From NCBI RefSeq assembly GCF_030817355.1, contig NZ_JAUSZH010000001.1, positions 3,535,001 through 3,599,000 on the forward strand: a stretch of 64,000 nucleotides of DNA, written 5' to 3'. A program made the translations under genes and the position numbers. Shown here one piece after another: positions 46,789 through 56,165 of the stretch; position 1 is the first letter of the stretch; the number at the start of each line of letters is the position of its first letter. This DNA comes from Streptomyces sp. V1I1 (GTDB lineage: Bacteria > Actinomycetota > Actinomycetes > Streptomycetales > Streptomycetaceae). Under the pieces are notes generated by a model. That model ran no database searches. It saw only the letters and a list, made by a program, of their open reading frames with translations, and was not told the origin of the DNA.

Positions 46789-47762
46789 CCCTGGACGCGG
46801 AGCAGCAGCTTGCCCGTCGTCGTACGGCTCTCGATCAGCCGGTGTGCCTCCGCCGCCTCGGCGAGCGGCAGTTCGGCGGTCACGGGAAGCTCCACCTCCC
46901 CGTCGGCGACCAGCCGGAACGCCCGCTCCGACAGCGCGCGCAGCGCGTCCGGCGCCGTCTCCGCCAGCGTCAGGATCGAGAAGAAGGCCACCGACCTTGC
47001 ACCGGGCCCGAGTTCGGCCGCGCCGAACTGCCAAGGCGCCTCGTCGCTCGAGTTGCCGAAGGACACCGCCCGGCCGAACGGCGCGAGCGAGTCCAGGCTC
47101 CGGCGCAGCTGCTCGCCGCCGATCGGGTCGAGCAGCAGGTCGACCCCACGCCGGCCGGTGACATCGGCCAGCTGCCGCGCCCAGTCGTCGCCGACGAAGA
47201 CCTGGTCGTAGCCGTGCTCGAGAGCGAAGTCGGCCTTGGCGGCGGACGACAACACTCCGTAGACCGCGCCCTTGCCCACCCGCTTCGCCAACTGGCCCAC
47301 CACTGTGCCGACTCCGCCCGCCGCGCCCCGCACCAGCACGCTCTCGCCCGCACGCAGCCGCCCCATCTCATGGACCAGTGCATGCGCGGTGGGCAGCACG
47401 GTCGGCAGGGTGGCCGCGGTGCGCAGCGCGAGCCCGGCCGGAATGGGGAAGACGGTGGCGGCGGGGGCGAGCGCGACCTCGGCGTAGCCGCCCTGGGTCG
47501 TGAACGCGGCGACCTCCTGGCCGATGGCCGGCTCCGTGACGCCCGCACCGAGCGCCCGGACGCGGCCCGCGACCTCAAGTCCCGGACGCAAGGGGAGACT
47601 TGATGCCCTATAGCCGCTGCGCCTGGCCTTGATCTCCGCGAAGTTCACCCCGGCATACGCGACATCGATCGCCACCTCACCGGGCCCGGGTTCCGGCGCA
47701 TCCGTCTCGACCAGCCGCAGCACCTCGGGGCCGCCGTACTCCGTCGCCTGGATCGCGCGCAT
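46785..47762 (-). CDS. Zinc-type alcohol dehydrogenase/quinone oxidoreductase family protein
   Basis: 325-residue MDR superfamily enzyme. It opens MRAIQATEYGGPEVLRLVE and has a GroES-like fold to about 120. The NADPH fold is marked by VLVRGAAGGVGTVVGQLAKR, and DLLLDPIGGEQLRRSLDSLA and ELPLAEAAEAHRLIESRTTTGKLLL follow (read in parts). It lacks the zinc-binding Cys cluster, so it belongs to the zinc-free quinone oxidoreductase branch. It is divergent from an ArsR regulator with a paired operator between them, suggesting coregulation. Confidence 0.93.
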   Translation of the reverse strand: MRAIQATEYGGPEVLRLVETDAPEPGPGEVAIDVAYAGVNFAEIKARRSGYRASSLPLRPGLEVAGRVRALGAGVTEPAIGQEVAAFTTQGGYAEVALAPAATVFPIPAGLALRTAATLPTVLPTAHALVHEMGRLRAGESVLVRGAAGGVGTVVGQLAKRVGKGAVYGVLSSAAKADFALEHGYDQVFVGDDWARQLADVTGRRGVDLLLDPIGGEQLRRSLDSLAPFGRAVSFGNSSDEAPWQFGAAELGPGARSVAFFSILTLAETAPDALRALSERAFRLVADGEVELPVTAELPLAEAAEAHRLIESRTTTGKLLLRVQG

Positions 47763-47791
47763 GCCGAACTCCTCCGTCGTGAAAGCCTAGG

Positions 47792-47842
47792 GTGTTCAAT
47801 GGAGAGCGAACACTCGAAGTGTATGACCGCCATCGAACACTC
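47792..47842. promoter_or_regulatory. GAACAC operator cluster between oxidoreductase and ArsR genes
   Basis: GTGTTC (47792-47797) and GAACAC (47808-47813) form a perfect inverted repeat with a 10-bp spacer. A third half-site in the same CGAACACTC context lies at 47834-47842. All lie in the 102-bp divergent gap. This fits binding of the adjacent ArsR-family protein to control both directions. Confidence 0.6.
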
Positions 47843-47864
47843 AGCAAGGAGGAACACACGCGAC

Positions 47865-48209
47865 ATGAGCAGCCACCGGCCCGCCCCCGAGCACACCCAC
47901 CCCGCCGACGTCCCGCTCCTGACCGCGCTCGACGCCCTTGCCGACCCCGTACGCATGCGACTCGTCCGCGAACTGGGCGTCTCCGAGGACTGGACGCGCA
48001 CCTGCGGATCCTTCGACGTGCCCGTACGGAAGGCGGCCATCAGCCACCACTTCTCGGTGCTGCGCGCCGCCGGACTCGTCGAGCAGCGCGACATAGGGCC
48101 GAAGCGGGTCAACCGGCTGCGGCGTACGGAGTTCGACGCGCGCTTCCCCGGGCTGCTGGACCTCGTCCTCCGGGAAGACCCACTGGACCTCGTCCCCCGG
48201 GAAGACTGA
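47865..48209 (+). CDS. ArsR-family transcriptional regulator
   Basis: 114 residues. The winged helix runs from LLTALDALADPVRMRLVREL through FDVPVRKAAISHHFSVLRAAGLVEQRDIG (read in parts). No obvious metal Cys cluster (one Cys only, TRTCGSFD), so it may not be a metal sensor. The tail carries a duplicated 8-9 residue unit (LVLREDPLDLVPRED). ATG 47865 follows AAGGAGG. It most likely regulates the divergent quinone oxidoreductase. Confidence 0.92.
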   Translation: MSSHRPAPEHTHPADVPLLTALDALADPVRMRLVRELGVSEDWTRTCGSFDVPVRKAAISHHFSVLRAAGLVEQRDIGPKRVNRLRRTEFDARFPGLLDLVLREDPLDLVPRED

Positions 48210-48881
48210 TCAGCCGGCCCCGCCCGCCCGCACCAGTCCCGTCTCGTACGCCAGCACCACCACCTGCACCCGGTCCCGCAGGCCCAGCTTGGTGAGGATG
48301 CGGCCCACATGCGTCTTGACCGTGGCTTCCGAGAGCACCAGACGGCCCGCGATCTCGCCGTTCGACAGCCCCTGCGCGACCAGCAGCATCACCTCGCGCT
48401 CCCGCTCGGTGAGCTTCTCGATCTCCTTGTGCCGCGGCTCCTTGCCGCTGCTCGGCAGCAACGGTGCGAACCGGTCGAGCAGCCGCCGCGTCGTGGACGG
48501 CGCGACGACCGCGTCGCCGCTGTGCACCGAGCGGATCGCGCCGAGCAGTTCGCCGGGCGGCACATCCTTGAGCATGAAGCCGCTGGCGCCCGCCTTCAGC
48601 CCGGAGAAGGCGTACTCGTCCAGGTCGAAGGTGGTCAGTATCAGCACCTTCGGCGCGTCCGGCTCCGCGCAGATCCGGCGGGTCGCCTCGACGCCGTCCA
48701 GCCTCGGCATACGGACGTCCATCAGCACCACATCCACGGCCGTGGAGCGGAGGTTCTCGATCGCCTCCGCGCCGTCGCCCGCCTCGGCGACGACCTCCAT
48801 GTCCGGTTGGGCTGCGAGCACCATGCGGAATCCGGTGCGAAGCAGCACCTGATCGTCGACGAGCATCACACGGATGGACAT
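48210..48881 (-). CDS. NarL-type response regulator
   Basis: 223 residues. The receiver starts MSIRVMLVDDQVLLRTGF, with acidic pair DD, phosphoacceptor Asp in VVLMDVRMP, and Lys in FMLKDVPPG. The C-terminal LuxR/GerE helix-turn-helix is LTEREREVMLLVAQGLSNGEIA and ATVKTHVGRILTKLGLRDR (read in parts). It pairs with the histidine kinase 84 bp upstream on the same strand. It ends one base from the convergent ArsR stop. Confidence 0.96.
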   Translation of the reverse strand: MSIRVMLVDDQVLLRTGFRMVLAAQPDMEVVAEAGDGAEAIENLRSTAVDVVLMDVRMPRLDGVEATRRICAEPDAPKVLILTTFDLDEYAFSGLKAGASGFMLKDVPPGELLGAIRSVHSGDAVVAPSTTRRLLDRFAPLLPSSGKEPRHKEIEKLTEREREVMLLVAQGLSNGEIAGRLVLSEATVKTHVGRILTKLGLRDRVQVVVLAYETGLVRAGGAG

Positions 48882-48894
48882 GTCAGCAGGGTCC

Positions 48895-48978
48895 TCGGTC
48901 TCTAGTGGACGGGGGGCTCAAGTGGGCGGGATCTCTAGTGGGCGGGGCTCAAGTGGGCGGGGGCTCTAGTGGGCGGGC
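48895..48978. repeat. Imperfect GTGGGCGGG repeat between kinase and regulator genes
   Basis: CTCTAGTGG(A/G)CGGGG and GGCTCAAGTGGGCGGG alternate about five times across 48,899-48,978, running into the 3' end of the kinase gene. The unit pair is about 30 bp. It is visible directly and has no assigned role. Confidence 0.8.
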
Positions 48979-50168
48979 TTGAGGGGAAGCAGTGCGCTGA
49001 TCCGGAAGCCGCCGCCGGGCCGCGGCCCGGCGTCCAGCGTGCCGCCGACCATACCGACGCGCTCGCGCATGCCGATGAGCCCGTGGCCCCGGCCGTCGGC
49101 GCCGCCGTCCTCGTACATCTCGTGTGCCGCGCCGCGCCCGTCGTCCTCCACCAGCAGGCCGAGGCCGTCGTCGAAGTAGACCAGCCGTACGCTGGCGCCG
49201 ACTTCCGGGCCGCCGTGCTTACGGGAGTTGGTCAGCGCCTCCTGGACGATGCGGTACGCGGTGAGCTCGACGCCGCTCGGCAGGGCCCGCGGCGTGCCCT
49301 CGATCTTGAAGTCCACGGTCAGACCCGCGCAGCGCACCTGCTCGACCAGGTCCTCGATCTGCCGCACATCGGGCTGCGGGACGTACTCACCGCTCTCCTT
49401 GGCATCGCCGGTGCGCAGCACGCCGAGCAGCCTGCGCATCTCCGCGAGCGCCTGGCGGCCGGTGGTCGAGATGGTCTCCAGCGCCTGCTTGGCCTGGTCG
49501 GGCGCGGCGTCCATGACGTACGCGGCGCCGTCCGCCTGCACCACCATCACCGAGACGTTGTGCGCGACGACATCGTGCAGCTCGCGGGCGATCCTGGCGC
49601 GCTCGGCCGCGACCGCGACCTTCGACTGCGCCTCGCGCTCCCTCTCCAGCCGGGTCGCGCGCTCCTCGAGCTGGGCGAAGTACGCGCGCCTGGTCCGTAT
49701 CGAGTCGCCGAGCACCCAGGCGAGGGCGAAGGTCGCGCTCATGACGATCGTGAAGAAGATCTTGCCGCCGGCGCCGGTGTCCTCCATCGGCCAGCGCACC
49801 TGCGCCAACGGCGCCGCGGACAGCCCGCCGACGAGCGCCAGCCGGGACGCCCAGCGCGAGCCGTCGTGCGCGGCGAGGGTGTAGATGATCACCAGCATCG
49901 CGAAGTCGGCCGGGTTGACCTCGACGTCCAGTGCGAGCTGGGCGACTCCCAGTACGGCGGCGAGGACCAGCATCCTCTCCGGCATACGGCGGCGCAGGGC
50001 CACGACCAGACTCAGCAGGAGAACGATCACAGCAGCCGCTGTCCGGGGCTCGACCCCGACGGGGGCAGCTGTGATCACCCACAGCATTGAGAACCCGAAG
50101 AGCACGACAGCCCAGAAGGTGTCGACGCCCGTCGGGTGTCTGCGGATGAAGTCATAGAGGAGCTGCAC
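48966..50168 (-). CDS. Sensor histidine kinase (NarX/DesK type)
   Basis: About 400 residues. A membrane domain with four to six helices covers the first about 150 residues. A coiled-coil linker (AQLEERATRLEREREAQ) is followed by the HisKA_3 box ARIARELHDVVAHNVSVM with phosphoacceptor His, and a HATPase domain (EALTNSRKHGG, VEDDGRGA, GHGLIGMRERVGM). GTG 50168 lies seven bases after TACGCT (50176-50181), giving a leaderless start. TTG 50201 is an alternative. The signal is unknown. It partners the downstream NarL-type regulator. Confidence 0.93.
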   Translation of the reverse strand: MQLLYDFIRRHPTGVDTFWAVVLFGFSMLWVITAAPVGVEPRTAAAVIVLLLSLVVALRRRMPERMLVLAAVLGVAQLALDVEVNPADFAMLVIIYTLAAHDGSRWASRLALVGGLSAAPLAQVRWPMEDTGAGGKIFFTIVMSATFALAWVLGDSIRTRRAYFAQLEERATRLEREREAQSKVAVAAERARIARELHDVVAHNVSVMVVQADGAAYVMDAAPDQAKQALETISTTGRQALAEMRRLLGVLRTGDAKESGEYVPQPDVRQIEDLVEQVRCAGLTVDFKIEGTPRALPSGVELTAYRIVQEALTNSRKHGGPEVGASVRLVYFDDGLGLLVEDDGRGAAHEMYEDGGADGRGHGLIGMRERVGMVGGTLDAGPRPGGGFRISALLPLKPAH

Positions 50169-50267
50169 GTAACCCAGCGTAGGGAAAGCAGATAGGTGCA
50201 AGGGTCAACCGGAGGAGCGATCCGGACGGCGGAAGCGTACTCCCCAAGGTGGAGACTTGGTCGCGTG

Positions 50268-51266
50268 ATGGATGACGCAACGGGTGAGACGTGTAAGTGG
50301 CGCGGCTGGCGGGAAGCGACCCAGGCCGCGCTGTACGGGCCCGACGGCTTCTATCTGAAGCCCGAGGGACCGGCCGGGCACTTCCGTACGTCCGTGCACG
50401 CCTCGCCCCTCTTCGCCGCGGCGGTCGCGCGTCTCCTCCTCACCGCGGCGGAAGGAGCGGATCTCGACGAGGTGGCGCTTGTCGACATCGGCGCGGGCCG
50501 CGGGGAGCTCCTGACGGGCGTGCTGGCGGTGCTCCCGTCCGGCTTCCCGGTCCGGGCGTACGCCGTCGAACGTGCCGCCCGCCCCGCCGGCCTCGACCCC
50601 CGTATCGAGTGGGCCGCCGAGCCCCCCGCGGGCGTGAGCGGCCTCCTCTTCGCCAACGAGTGGCTGGACAATGTCCCGGTTGACGTCGCCGAGGTGGATC
50701 CGGACGGGGTGGCGCGCTACGTCCTCGTACGCCCGGACGGCACGGAGCGCCTCGGCTCCCCCGTGGGCGGCGCGGACGCGGACTGGCTGGCCCGCTGGTG
50801 GCCGCTGACGGAGCCGGGCACGCGGGCGGAGATCGGCCGCCCGCGCGACGAGGCATGGTCGGCGGCGGTGGGCACGCTGGAGGCCGGTCTGGCGGTCGCG
50901 GCCGACTACGCGCATGTACGGGACGCCCGGCCGCTCTTCGGCACACTGACCGGCTTCCGGGCGGGCCGCGAGGTTCCTCCCGTCCCGGACGGCAGCTGCG
51001 ACATCACCTCCCATGTGGCGCTGGACGCGTGTGCGCTGCCGGGCGCGGAGTTGCTGCCCCAGCGGGATGCCCTGGCTCGCCTGGGCATCACGGGCGGGCG
51101 GCCCCCGCTGTCGCTGGCGACGTCCGACCCCGCGGCGTACGTCCGCGCGCTGGCCTCGGCGGGCGAGGCGGCGGAGCTGAGGGCGCGGGGCGGCCTGGGC
51201 GATTTCGGCTGGCTGGTGCAGCGGGTGGGCGGCCCGGCGCAATCTTCAAGCCCGTCCGGGGATTGA
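50268..51266 (+). CDS. MidA/NDUFAF7-family SAM-dependent methyltransferase
   Basis: 332 residues. [20 protein letters not shown] starts the family core. The SAM loop is [35 protein letters not shown] matches the family's NE-x-x-D motif. The C-terminus has FGDFG-like [13 protein letters not shown]. In eukaryotes NDUFAF7/MidA dimethylates an arginine of NDUFS2, the homolog of NuoD, and the next gene here is a NuoD homolog. GTG 50265 and ATG 50268 are both possible starts; GGTGGAGA precedes them. Confidence 0.88.
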   Translation: MDDATGETCKWRGWREATQAALYGPDGFYLKPEGPAGHFRTSVHASPLFAAAVARLLLTAAEGADLDEVALVDIGAGRGELLTGVLAVLPSGFPVRAYAVERAARPAGLDPRIEWAAEPPAGVSGLLFANEWLDNVPVDVAEVDPDGVARYVLVRPDGTERLGSPVGGADADWLARWWPLTEPGTRAEIGRPRDEAWSAAVGTLEAGLAVAADYAHVRDARPLFGTLTGFRAGREVPPVPDGSCDITSHVALDACALPGAELLPQRDALARLGITGGRPPLSLATSDPAAYVRALASAGEAAELRARGGLGDFGWLVQRVGGPAQSSSPSGD

Positions 51267-51310
51267 GGACCGGGGTCTGGGGCGGATCCCCGGCCGCGCC
51301 CCGCCCGGGG

Positions 51311-51322
51311 GATACTGGCGCC
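51311..51322 (+). promoter_or_regulatory. Candidate -10 of a leaderless nuoD transcript
   Basis: GATACT (51311-51316) lies six bases before ATG 51323, so transcription would start at the ATG. The gap after the methyltransferase stop is 56 bp and has no ribosome site. Confidence 0.4.
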
Positions 51323-52465
51323 ATGACGGAGACCACGGTCGGCATCGGCGGCGCGGCGGAAAGCACCGACATGGTGCTCAACATCGGCCCCCAGCATCCC
51401 TCCACCCACGGCGTCCTCCGCCTCCGCCTCGTACTCGACGGGGAGCGGATCCAGCAGGCCGAGCCGGTCATCGGCTATATGCACCGCGGCGCCGAGAAGC
51501 TCTTCGAGGCGCGCGACTACCGCCAGATCGTGATGCTGGCCAACCGCCACGACTGGCTCTCCGCCTTCTCCAACGAGCTCGGCGTCGTGATGGCCGTCGA
51601 GCGGATGCTCGGCATGGAGGTCCCGGAACGCGCGGTCTGGACCCGTACGCTCCTCGCCGAGCTGAACCGCGTCCTCAACCACCTGATGTTCCTCGGGTCG
51701 TACCCCCTTGAACTGGGCGGAATCACCCCGATCTTCCACGCCTTCCGTGAACGAGAGGACCTCCAGCACGTCATGGAGGAGGTCTCCGGCGGCCGGATGC
51801 ACTACATGTTCAACCGTGTCGGCGGCCTCAAGGAGGACCTCCCGGCGGGCTGGCTCGGCCGGGCCCGCGAAGCCGTCGCCGCCCTCCGCTCGCGGATGGA
51901 CGTGTACGACCGGCTGGTCCTCGGCAATGAGATCTTCCGCGGCCGTACGCGCGGCGTGGGCGTCCTGTCGGCGCAGGCGGTGCACGCGTACGGAGTGAGC
52001 GGCCCCATCGCCCGCGCGTCCGGCGTCGACTTCGATCTGCGGCGCGACGAGCCGTATCTGGCGTACGGGGAGCTGCAGGACACCCTCAAGGTCGTCACGC
52101 GGGCGGAGGGCGACTGCCTGGCCCGCTTCGAGGTGCTGCTCGACCAGACCCACAACGCGCTGGAACTGGCGGACGCGTGCCTGGACCGGATCGCCGAGCT
52201 CGCGCCGGGGCCGATCAACCAGCGGCTGCCGAAGGTGCTGAAGGCGCCCGAGGGCCACACCTACGCCTGGACAGAGAACCCGCTCGGAATCAACGGCTAC
52301 TACCTGGTCTCCAAGGGCGAGAAGACGCCTTACCGGCTGAAGCTCCGCTCGGCGTCGTACAACAACATCCAGGCGCTGACGGTGCTGCTGCCGGGGACGC
52401 TGGTCGCGGACATGGTGGCGATCCTGGGCTCGCTGTTCTTCGTCGTCGGCGACATCGACAAGTAG
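51323..52465 (+). CDS. nuoD2: Orphan NADH-quinone oxidoreductase subunit D homolog
   Basis: 380 residues of the 49-kDa/NuoD family. [58 protein letters not shown] and the quinone-site C-terminus ([21 protein letters not shown], read in parts) are all present, so it looks functional. None of the other nuo genes is nearby, so this is a second, stand-alone NuoD. It may join an alternative complex or replace NuoD in complex I. The gene 5' to it is a MidA-type methyltransferase. Confidence 0.92.
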   Translation: MTETTVGIGGAAESTDMVLNIGPQHPSTHGVLRLRLVLDGERIQQAEPVIGYMHRGAEKLFEARDYRQIVMLANRHDWLSAFSNELGVVMAVERMLGMEVPERAVWTRTLLAELNRVLNHLMFLGSYPLELGGITPIFHAFREREDLQHVMEEVSGGRMHYMFNRVGGLKEDLPAGWLGRAREAVAALRSRMDVYDRLVLGNEIFRGRTRGVGVLSAQAVHAYGVSGPIARASGVDFDLRRDEPYLAYGELQDTLKVVTRAEGDCLARFEVLLDQTHNALELADACLDRIAELAPGPINQRLPKVLKAPEGHTYAWTENPLGINGYYLVSKGEKTPYRLKLRSASYNNIQALTVLLPGTLVADMVAILGSLFFVVGDIDK

Positions 52466-52537
52466 TACTCGGGCGAAGCAGCACTCGGACGAAGTAGCAC
52501 CCGGACCGTCAGCCGGGTCCGTCAGCCGGGTCCGTCG

Positions 52538-53533
52538 TCAGCTCACCGCGTCGCGCAGCTCCGTCACGTCCACCTGCTCCGTCTCGTCGTGTGCGGTCAG
52601 GTCGATGACCTTGCCGACCGCGCGCGAGTCCGCCGTACGTTGCGAGGCCAGCTCCTCGCCCACCACGTCCGCGAGGTCCTCGTTCTGCACGGCCTCTATG
52701 GCCTTTTGCGCACCGGGACCCGGAGCGGCGTCCCCGCCCGTGCCGAAGAAGTCGAAGCCGCCCTCGGGGCGCTTGGGCCGACGGCGCTGCGGACCGTACG
52801 GAACGATCGCTGCCGCCGCCGGGACGGGACGACGAGCGGGGACGGCGGACGACGGGCGGGTGTGCTGCTCTCCCCCGGCGACCGCCGCGTGCTTCCCCTG
52901 CGACTCGTCCGCCTCACGGGCCCGCTCGGCCAGATCGCGGGCTCGGGCCTCCTCGACGGTACGTTTCGCCTCCTGCGCGGCGGCGTTGCGCGACAGGTCA
53001 TCCAGTGCCTTGTTGGCGCGCAGATACGTCGCCGGGGTGGGCGTGGTCCCCGCCGGGGGCAGCGCCTTGACCGGGGATGCCGCTTCCAGCGCGAGCTGGC
53101 GGCGGTCCTCGAGCACCCCGGCCCGCTCGGTCTCGGCGGTCGCGTACCGCCGCAGCAGCGCGGCGTGCTCACTGCGCAGCGCGGCCAGTTCGACCCGCTT
53201 TGCCCGGAGTTTCGCGTCGAGCTTGGCGCGCAGCTCGCGCGACTCCTCGACGTCCGTCTCGAGTTCGGCTATGCGCTCCTCGGTCTTCCACTGGTCGCTC
53301 GCGCGAGCGCGCGTGAGCTCAGCGACCCGGCGCCCGGCGGCCCGGTCCCAACTTCGCATCAGGACCGCGCCGGTGACGGCGGCGGCCGTCGCGGCAGTGA
53401 CCAGCGAGCGGAGCACGACTGGCTCCGCCAGAAACCACGCGCCGGCGGCGCACAGCACCGACGCTCCGGCGACCGCCAAAGGCGGCAGCAGCCTGTGAAG
53501 GGGCGGGGAATGGCGGTGGCGTCCACGTGGCAT
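52538..53533 (-). CDS. Membrane-anchored coiled-coil protein of unknown function
   Basis: 331 residues. Two hydrophobic segments lie at about 15-35 and 38-58. A long coiled coil at about 65-150 has heptad pattern (RIAELETDVEESRELRAKLD, KRVELAALRSEHAALLRRYA). A second helical stretch, a Pro/Ala linker with RRRPKRPEG, and an acidic C-terminus follow (NEDLADVVGEELASQ). The layout suggests a scaffold at the inner membrane. No known domain is recognised. ATG 53533 begins MPRGRHRHSPP. Confidence 0.85.
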   Translation of the reverse strand: MPRGRHRHSPPLHRLLPPLAVAGASVLCAAGAWFLAEPVVLRSLVTAATAAAVTGAVLMRSWDRAAGRRVAELTRARASDQWKTEERIAELETDVEESRELRAKLDAKLRAKRVELAALRSEHAALLRRYATAETERAGVLEDRRQLALEAASPVKALPPAGTTPTPATYLRANKALDDLSRNAAAQEAKRTVEEARARDLAERAREADESQGKHAAVAGGEQHTRPSSAVPARRPVPAAAAIVPYGPQRRRPKRPEGGFDFFGTGGDAAPGPGAQKAIEAVQNEDLADVVGEELASQRTADSRAVGKVIDLTAHDETEQVDVTELRDAVS

Positions 53534-53618
53534 GGCCTGAAATTTACCGTGCGTAGACGCCGAATGGGGTCTCGGCCCGGCAAATCTCTCATTGAAAGAA
53601 CGCCGGGCCGCACCGCCG

Positions 53619-54590
53619 CTACTTCTTGAGCAGGCCCTTCGACTCGAGATATGCCTTCGCCGCGTCCTCGGGCTTCGCGCGCTCGGCGTCCACCTTGCGG
53701 TTCAACTCCGCGAGATCCTCGGTGGTCAGCGCCTTGGTGAGCTTGTCGAGGACGTCGGCAATCTCCTTCGATCCCGCGTCCTTCGCATTGACCACCGGCA
53801 GGACGTTGTCGGCGTTCTGGAGCTTCTTGTCGTCCTCCAGGAAGACCAGGCCGTCCAGCACCGCGTCGGTGGTCGTGGTCAGCACCAGCTGGTCGGCGCC
53901 GTCCTTGACCGCCTGCTTGGACTGCGGGGTGCCGACTCCCTTGGGGTCGATGCCCGTGACGTCAATGCCGTACGTCTTCTTCAGACCGGGCGCGCAGAAC
54001 GGCCGCACCTCGCACTCGTCGCCCGCCGCGATCTTCACCTTGAGCTTCGACCTGCCGAGATCGGAAAGTGTCTTGAGGTTGTTCTTCTCGGCGAATTCCT
54101 TGCTCACCGCGAAGGCGTTCTGGTCGACGGCCGCGCCGGCCGGCAGCACCTTCAGTCCGCGCGGCTCGGCGAGCTTGGTGAGAGCGGCGACGGTGGCGTC
54201 GACGTCGCCGGACGCCACCGGCTTCTCGTCGGGCGCCTTCGGCCCGTTCACCTTCGCGTTGAGGAATTCGGCGATCGTCGCGGCGTATTCCGGTACGACG
54301 TCGATCTCGCCCTTCTCCAGGGAGGGTTCGTACAGCTCACGGTTCTTCACCGTGGTGACCGACGTCTTGTATCCGGCGTCGGCCAGGAGCTGCGCGTACA
54401 GCTCGGCGAGCACCTTGGACTCAGTGAAGGACGCGGCGCCGACGACGAGCGCGCCCTTCTTGCCCGTCCCATCGCCCGATACCGAGCCGCCCTTCTCCTT
54501 CTCCAGGCTGTCGCCGCCGCATGCGGCGAGAGAACCCGTCAGGGCCACCACACCGAGTACCGCACCCGCGATGCGCGAGGTCTTGATCAT
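53619..54590 (-). CDS. Glycine betaine/choline-type ABC substrate-binding lipoprotein
   Basis: 323 residues. The lipoprotein signal peptide ends LAACGG. The OpuAC-type binding domain contains ALVVGAASFTESKVLAELYA, EIDVVPEYAATIAEFL and VLTTTTDAVLDGLVFLEDDK. This pattern is typical of osmoprotectant binding proteins (OpuCC/ProX type). The ligand cage aromatics are not certain, so the exact solute is open. It is the last gene of the leftward transport operon, 22 bp after a permease. Confidence 0.94.
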   Translation of the reverse strand: MIKTSRIAGAVLGVVALTGSLAACGGDSLEKEKGGSVSGDGTGKKGALVVGAASFTESKVLAELYAQLLADAGYKTSVTTVKNRELYEPSLEKGEIDVVPEYAATIAEFLNAKVNGPKAPDEKPVASGDVDATVAALTKLAEPRGLKVLPAGAAVDQNAFAVSKEFAEKNNLKTLSDLGRSKLKVKIAAGDECEVRPFCAPGLKKTYGIDVTGIDPKGVGTPQSKQAVKDGADQLVLTTTTDAVLDGLVFLEDDKKLQNADNVLPVVNAKDAGSKEIADVLDKLTKALTTEDLAELNRKVDAERAKPEDAAKAYLESKGLLKK

Positions 54591-54612
54591 CAGGTTCTCC
54601 GTCCAAGTGTTG

Positions 54613-55281
54613 TCACACGGTCTTACGAAGGGGGCTCAACAGCCGGTCGGCCGCCACCAGCGCCCCCTCCACGAGCAGCGCGAGCAGCGCCGCGAGGAGC
54701 GCGCCCGCCACCACCTGCGGGGTGTTGTACGTGTTGAATCCCGCGGTGATGATCCGGCCCAGGCCGCCCTGGCCGACCATCGAGGCGATCGTGGCCGTGG
54801 CCACCACCTGGACGGCGGCCGACCGCAGCCCGGTCATGAGCAGCGGGTAGGCGAGGGGCAGTTCGACCCGCAAGAAGAGCTGGCCGCCCGACATCCCCAT
54901 CCCCCGCGCGGCCTCCACCACCGCCCGGTCCACCTCACGCATGCCGACATAGGCGTTGGTCAGCAGCGGCGGGACCGCGAACAGCACCAGGGCGATGATC
55001 GTCGGCACATAGCCGGCGCTGCGCAGCGGCGTGAGCATGAAGAGGGCGAGGACCGCGAAGACAGGGATCGCCCGTCCGGCGTTGGAGATATTGACCGCGA
55101 GCGCGCCGCCCCGGCCCAGATGCCCCAGCCACAGCGCGACCGGCAGGGCGATCGCGCAGGCCAGCGCGAGGGCGATCCCGCTGACGTACACATGCTCGCC
55201 AAGACGGTGCCAGGCGCCGCTCTCCCCCGACCAGTTGGAGCCGGTGGTCAGCCACGTCCACGCGTCGGCCACTACCCCCAT
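54613..55281 (-). CDS. Osmoprotectant ABC transporter permease (second)
   Basis: 222 residues, five to six helices. It has the BPD_transp_1 EAA-type loop in EAARGMGMSGGQLFLRVELP and the VGQGGLGRIITAGF motif common to OpuCB/OpuCD proteins. Its ATG overlaps the stop of the other permease by one base (TGATG). It forms a heterodimeric channel with that permease. Confidence 0.94.
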   Translation of the reverse strand: MGVVADAWTWLTTGSNWSGESGAWHRLGEHVYVSGIALALACAIALPVALWLGHLGRGGALAVNISNAGRAIPVFAVLALFMLTPLRSAGYVPTIIALVLFAVPPLLTNAYVGMREVDRAVVEAARGMGMSGGQLFLRVELPLAYPLLMTGLRSAAVQVVATATIASMVGQGGLGRIITAGFNTYNTPQVVAGALLAALLALLVEGALVAADRLLSPLRKTV

Positions 55282-56033
55282 CAGCCCGTCACCTTCACCT
55301 TCGCCGTGCGCTCCACCGACGGCTTCACGGACGGCTTCACGGACGGCTTCACGGTGCGTATTCGGGTCCAGGGCGTCAGCAGCCGCTGGAGTCCGAGCAG
55401 CAGCACATCCGCCACCGCCGCCAGCAGCACACAGAGCACGGACGCGGTCAGCACCTGCGCCTTGAAGGTGGTCTGCACCCCGTCGTCGATGAGATTGCCC
55501 AGACCGCCCTTGCCGACCAGCGCGCCGACGGTCGTCAGCGCGATCGTCGAGACGGTCGCTATCCGCAGGCCCGCCATCAACGCGGGCAGCGCGAGCGGCA
55601 GCTCGACCTCCCAGAGCAGCCGCCCCGCTCCGTACCCCATACCGCGCGCGGCTTCCCGCGCCTCGTCGGGCACCGCGTCGAGGCCCGCCATGATGTTCCG
55701 TACGAGAATGGTGAGCGAATAGAGCACCAGGCCGGTCACCACCAGCGCCGCCGAAAGGCCGAAGACCGGCAGCAGCAGCGAGAACATCGCCAGCGACGGA
55801 ATTGTGTAGAGCAGGGTCGTGAACCCCAGCACCGGGCCCGCGAACCGCGGCTCGGCGCGGGCGAGCAGCGCCAGCGGAAAGGCCACGGCAAGGCCGATCA
55901 GGACGGACACCACCGTGATCCAGACATGCTGGACTGTCGCATCGGTCAGCTCCTGGCTGCGGGTGCGGACGTACTCCCCGCAGATCCAGTCATTGGCCGC
56001 CAGGCAGCTTTGCGCCACAAACTGCGTACTCAC
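55281..56033 (-). CDS. Osmoprotectant ABC transporter permease (first)
   Basis: 250 residues from GTG 56033 after GGTGGGGAT. Five to six helices, EAA loop EAREAARGMGYGAGRLLWEVELP (read in parts) and ALVGKGGLGNLIDDGVQ. The C-terminal tail carries KPSV three times, from the 12-bp DNA repeat around 55319-55354. Divergent from the ATPase gene, with about 130 bp holding both promoters. Confidence 0.93.
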   Translation of the reverse strand: MSTQFVAQSCLAANDWICGEYVRTRSQELTDATVQHVWITVVSVLIGLAVAFPLALLARAEPRFAGPVLGFTTLLYTIPSLAMFSLLLPVFGLSAALVVTGLVLYSLTILVRNIMAGLDAVPDEAREAARGMGYGAGRLLWEVELPLALPALMAGLRIATVSTIALTTVGALVGKGGLGNLIDDGVQTTFKAQVLTASVLCVLLAAVADVLLLGLQRLLTPWTRIRTVKPSVKPSVKPSVERTAKVKVTG

Positions 56034-56165
56034 CCATCCCCACCTCCCCAGCAGTACCGAACGTATGTATGTCTGGCGACCATATCCCTGAGCACTGACA
56101 ATCGCCGAGGGCCGCCACATTGCAGCAACATGGCTTTCACACAACACCCGCCACAATGGGGAACC

